Assembly: GCA_025937035.1 (NCBI GenBank)
Contig: JAICSG010000173.1
Coordinates: 1-7,588, forward strand
Length of the DNA: 7,588 bases
From: Thermoanaerobaculia bacterium
GTDB taxonomy: Bacteria > Acidobacteriota > Thermoanaerobaculia > Multivoradales > UBA5704
Direction of reading: 5' to 3'
Shown one piece after another: positions 4,910 to 7,588 of the stretch. The position numbers and the translations under genes were made by a program. Within the stretch, counting starts at the first letter, position 1. Each line of letters begins with the position of its first letter. Under the pieces are notes generated by a model, which did no database searches, was not told where the DNA came from, and saw only the letters and a list, made by a program, of their open reading frames with translations.

Positions 4910-6268
4910 ATGACTGCCGTGCCGGAGAGCTTCTGGGACAACCTCCTGGACTACATCCAGGAAGGAACCGTCGTCCCCGTCATCGGCTCGGAGCTGGTCA
5001 CGGTCCGGGAGGCCGAGCGGGACGTGCCCCTCGACGGCTGGCTGGCCCGGAAGCTCGCGGCCGACCTCGGGCTCCCCACGGAGGAGCTTCCCGAAGGCTT
5101 CGGCCTCAACGAGGTCGTCGCCCTGCACCTGCGGAATCGGGGGGAACGGGAAGAGCTCTACCCCATGATCCACCGGAGGCTGAAAAACGCCGCCCTGCCT
5201 CCGCCGGAGCCCCTCAAAGCGCTCGCCAGCATCCCCAAGCTCGACCTGTTCGTCTCGCTCACCTTCGACTCGCTGCTCGCCGACGCCCTCGGCCCCAGCC
5301 AACAGATCGCCTACTCCCCGAATACCGTCCGCGACCTGCCCTCGCCAAAATCGGACTTGCGGCAGCCGGTCGTGTTCCACCTCCTCGGCAAGGCCTCGGC
5401 CTCCCCGGAGTACGCGATCTGCGACGAGGACCTGCTCGAATTCCTGCACGGTCTCCAGGACAAGCAGCGGCAGCCCAAGACCCTGTTCGACGAGCTGCGC
5501 GGCAACCACCTGCTCTTCCTCGGCTGCGGCTTCGGGGACTGGCTCGCGCGCTTCTTCCTGCGCACGGCCCGGAGCCTCGAGCTGTCGCAGAAGCGCCGGC
5601 GCTGGGACGTGCTGGTGGGAGACCGCATGGCCCATGACGCCGGGCTGGTCCTGTTCCTCGAAAGCTTCAGCGCGGATACCCGCGTGGTTTCTCTGGCCGC
5701 GGCGGATTTCGCCACGGAGCTCGCGCGGCGCTGGCACGCCGCTCATCCCTCGGCGGCGGCCGCCGCCGAGCCCCAGAGCCGGGAGATGGAGCCCGCCGGA
5801 AAAACCGTTCCATCCGGAGCGATCTTTATCAGCTACGCCAGCGAGGACCTCGAAGCCGCCAGCCGGCTGGCCGAGGGCCTGCGCGCAACCGGCCTGGAGG
5901 TGTGGTTTGATAAGAACGCCCTGCAGATGGGAGACGACTGGGCCCGCAGCATCCGGCGGGGCATCGAGCGCTGCTCGCTCTTCCTGCCGGTGATCTCCCA
6001 ACGCTCGCTGGGCGAGGAGAACCGGCGCCGCTACTTCTGGCGGGAATGGAACGACGCGGACGACTTCGCCCGCGGGATCGCGCCGGGCGAGGCCTTCATC
6101 ATCCCGATCGTGATCGACGACGACATACGCATCGATCGCGTCTCTCTGCCGGGCTCGTTTCAGAAAGCGCAAGGCACCAGCCTGCCGAGCGGGACCGTAA
6201 CACCCGGCGTCGCCGATCGGCTCAAAGAGCTGGTGCGCGACTTCCATCGCCGACAGCGGGCGGCGTAA
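4910..6268 (+). CDS. SIR2-like plus TIR domain protein, putative NADase immune effector
   Basis: A 452-residue cytoplasmic protein (no signal peptide or membrane segment). Residues about 5-275 are SIR2-like: EGTVVPVIGSELV (18-30) is the nucleotide-binding turn of the short SIR2 families of defence proteins, LFVSLTFDSLL (113-123) replaces the 'TTNYD' motif, FHLLG (156-160) carries the candidate catalytic His157, and LLFLGCGFGDWLARFFLR (201-218) is the 'GxGxxD' segment. An Ala/Pro linker (281-302) leads to a C-terminal TIR domain (304 to about 445): AIFISYASEDLEAA, GLEVWFDKNALQMGDDW, CSLFLPVIS and YFWREW with Glu379, which aligns with the catalytic glutamate of NAD-cleaving TIRs (SARM1 WxxKE). 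Both domain types consume NAD in known anti-phage systems; here the TIR keeps its key residue. GAGGAG lies 8 bases before the ATG. The stop abuts the STAND gene start, so the two are probably produced and act together. Confidence 0.85.
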   Translation: MTAVPESFWDNLLDYIQEGTVVPVIGSELVTVREAERDVPLDGWLARKLAADLGLPTEELPEGFGLNEVVALHLRNRGEREELYPMIHRRLKNAALPPPEPLKALASIPKLDLFVSLTFDSLLADALGPSQQIAYSPNTVRDLPSPKSDLRQPVVFHLLGKASASPEYAICDEDLLEFLHGLQDKQRQPKTLFDELRGNHLLFLGCGFGDWLARFFLRTARSLELSQKRRRWDVLVGDRMAHDAGLVLFLESFSADTRVVSLAAADFATELARRWHAAHPSAAAAAEPQSREMEPAGKTVPSGAIFISYASEDLEAASRLAEGLRATGLEVWFDKNALQMGDDWARSIRRGIERCSLFLPVISQRSLGEENRRRYFWREWNDADDFARGIAPGEAFIIPIVIDDDIRIDRVSLPGSFQKAQGTSLPSGTVTPGVADRLKELVRDFHRRQRAA

Positions 6269-7588
6269 ATGGCGGAGCTCCAACGCCAAGCCCTGAGCCC
6301 CGACAACCCATGGCCCGGTCTCGATCCTTTCGATGAGACCGACCAGGCCTATTTCCACGGCCGCTCCGCCGAGTCGGGCGAGCTCGCGCGCTTAGTCCGT
6401 CGCGAGCTCCTCACGGTGCTGTTCGGGCGTTCCGGGCTGGGCAAGACGTCGCTTCTGAAAGCCGGGCTGTTCCCTCTTCTTCGGGAGGAAGACTGCCTGC
6501 CCGTCTACCTGCGCCTCGACCATGCCAACGACGCGCCGCCGCTTCGCGAGCAGGTTTTTCGACGATTGCAGGCAGAGTGTGCAGCCAACCGGGTCCAGGC
6601 GTCTCCTCCTGGCGAAGGCGAAAGCCTGTGGTCCTTCTTCCACCGGCGCGACGTGGAATTCTGGAGCGAGCGCAATCGTCCGATCACGCCGGTCATCCTG
6701 TTCGATCAATTCGAGGAGATCTTCACCCTGGGCCAGGAGACCGAGGCGGCACGGGCCCGTTCGGCCGCCTTTCTCGCCGAGCTCGGCGATCTGATCGAAA
6801 ACCGGCCCCCCGAGGCGGTCCGGCAGGCTCTGGAGGCCGATCCCGCCGCGGCGAGAGGCTTCGATTTCAAGCGCTCCACGGCGAAGATCGTGCTGAGCTT
6901 CCGCGAGGATTTCCTGGCCGAGATGGAAGGGCTCAAGGGCTCGATCCCCTCCCTCATGTACAACCGCTATCGACTGCTGGCGATGAACGGTGCCCAGGCC
7001 TACGACGTGATCACTCGCGCGGGCGGCGCCCTGGTGGACGACGACGTGGCGCGGCGGATCCTCCGGCTCGCCTGGAGTAACGAGCCCAGCCCGCCAGTCG
7101 AGCCCTCCGAGTTTCCTACGATCGAAATCGATCCGGCGCTGCTCAGCGTGGTCTGCACCGAGCTGAACCACAAACGTCAGCAGGTGGCTCCGCCCCTCGA
7201 TCACATCACGCCGGAGCTCCTGGAGGGCGCCGACCGCGAGATCCTTTCCGGGTTCTATGAGCGGGCCATGGCCGGGCTCGATCCCCGCGTGCGGGCCTTC
7301 GTCGAGGACGAGCTCATCACCGACCGCGGCTTCCGCGACAGCCATGCCCTGGAGGACGCCCTGGCCCTGCCCGGGGTCACCGCCGGGGCGATCGACGCGC
7401 TCACCCGCAACCGCCTGCTGCGCGTGGACGAGCGGCAGAGCGTGCGCCGGCTGGAGCTGACCCACGACGTGCTGACCCGGGTGGTCAAGGAGAGCCGCGA
7501 CAGCCGCCGGGCCCGCGAGGCCGAGGAGGCCGCCCTTGCCCAGCAGCGGCGCAACCGGCGCAACGCAAGCTTGATCGCGGCGGGAGCG
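6269..7588 (+). CDS. STAND-type P-loop NTPase (nSTAND1-like), N-terminal 440 codons
   Basis: Open from ATG 6269-6271 to the window end, so the C-terminus is missing. After NPWPGLDPFDETDQAYFHGR (13-32), the characteristic lead-in of nSTAND1 ATPases ('PGLxxFxxxDaxxFxGR'), come Walker A GRSGLGKTS (53-61), Walker B VILFDQFEEIF (142-152; D146, E149/E150) and a sensor-like SFRED (210-214). A helical region follows with LELTHDVLTRVVKESR (395-410), the winged-helix-end motif seen before WD40 or TPR arrays in this class, then a charged coiled stretch (RRAREAEEAALAQQRRNRRN) and the beginning of a hydrophobic segment (LIAAGA). Such proteins often continue with a membrane segment and WD40 repeats; that is expectation, not seen. 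The start follows the preceding TAA with no gap and has no clear ribosome site, implying coupling. Likely role: nucleotide-dependent sensor/oligomeriser controlling the SIR2-TIR effector. Confidence 0.85.
   Translation, partial: MAELQRQALSPDNPWPGLDPFDETDQAYFHGRSAESGELARLVRRELLTVLFGRSGLGKTSLLKAGLFPLLREEDCLPVYLRLDHANDAPPLREQVFRRLQAECAANRVQASPPGEGESLWSFFHRRDVEFWSERNRPITPVILFDQFEEIFTLGQETEAARARSAAFLAELGDLIENRPPEAVRQALEADPAAARGFDFKRSTAKIVLSFREDFLAEMEGLKGSIPSLMYNRYRLLAMNGAQAYDVITRAGGALVDDDVARRILRLAWSNEPSPPVEPSEFPTIEIDPALLSVVCTELNHKRQQVAPPLDHITPELLEGADREILSGFYERAMAGLDPRVRAFVEDELITDRGFRDSHALEDALALPGVTAGAIDALTRNRLLRVDERQSVRRLELTHDVLTRVVKESRDSRRAREAEEAALAQQRRNRRNASLIAAGA

Noticed and set aside
5747..5768. 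GCGGCGGCCGCCGCC run as a regulatory palindrome or repeat
   Set aside because: It encodes the poly-alanine linker between the SIR2-like and TIR domains; low-complexity GCC/GCG codons explain it.
4871..6358. Long minus-strand open frame of 495 codons opposite the SIR2-TIR gene
   Set aside because: It is antisense to two recognisable domains with a good Shine-Dalgarno; it has no family motifs and runs past the junction of two real genes.
6392..7465. Minus-strand open frame of 357 codons opposite the STAND gene
   Set aside because: The plus strand carries Walker A and B and the nSTAND lead-in motif; the antisense product shows no domain.

Overview
This window is GC-rich (well over 60% by eye) and densely coded, as in a free-living, high-GC, Gram-negative-type bacterium. 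The predicted exported proteins and the Spy/CpxP-like protein imply a periplasm. The style of the sensor kinase and of the lipocalin-like secreted protein reminds me of Acidobacteriota, but no phylogenetic marker is present, so that assignment is a guess.

Layout. (1) 1-399, minus: N-terminal 133 codons of a homoserine dehydrogenase, cut by the window edge. (2) 426-466: rho-independent terminator for the gene upstream of it. (3) 487-954, minus: small exported His/Met-rich Spy/CpxP-like (LTxxQ) protein. (4) 1078-3581, minus: a two-component system with the histidine kinase first and the OmpR-type response regulator second, overlapping by 4 bases at a GTG start. (5) 3722-4432, plus: exported lipocalin-like protein with a glycine-rich insert. 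(6) 4443-4787, minus: small exported coiled-coil protein of unknown function. (7) 4910-6268, plus: a SIR2-like plus TIR domain protein. (8) 6269 to the window end, plus: the first 440 codons of a STAND-type P-loop NTPase, starting on the base after the preceding stop codon.

Two systems stand out. The first is a self-contained envelope-stress-like regulon. The kinase/regulator pair is flanked by two copies of a 24-bp element (22/24 identical) made of TTACA half-sites at a 9-bp period. Each copy faces an exported-protein gene (the Spy-like gene and the lipocalin-like gene), and each lies exactly 31 bp upstream of a matching CCCTAnnCTGA block that could hold the -10. The arrangement recalls Cpx control of spy/cpxP by tandem GTAAA boxes. 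The second is a probable anti-phage (NAD-depleting) cassette: a SIR2-TIR protein with an intact candidate TIR catalytic glutamate, translationally linked to a STAND NTPase that would act as sensor or switch. A perfect 10-bp inverted repeat lies just upstream of it. Its exact composition (two potential NAD-consuming domains in one chain plus a separate STAND gene) is the most interesting content of the window.

All intergenic gaps are under 150 bases (400-486, 955-1077, 3582-3721, 4433-4442, 4788-4909). No tRNA, rRNA, CRISPR array, insertion sequence or attachment site was seen.
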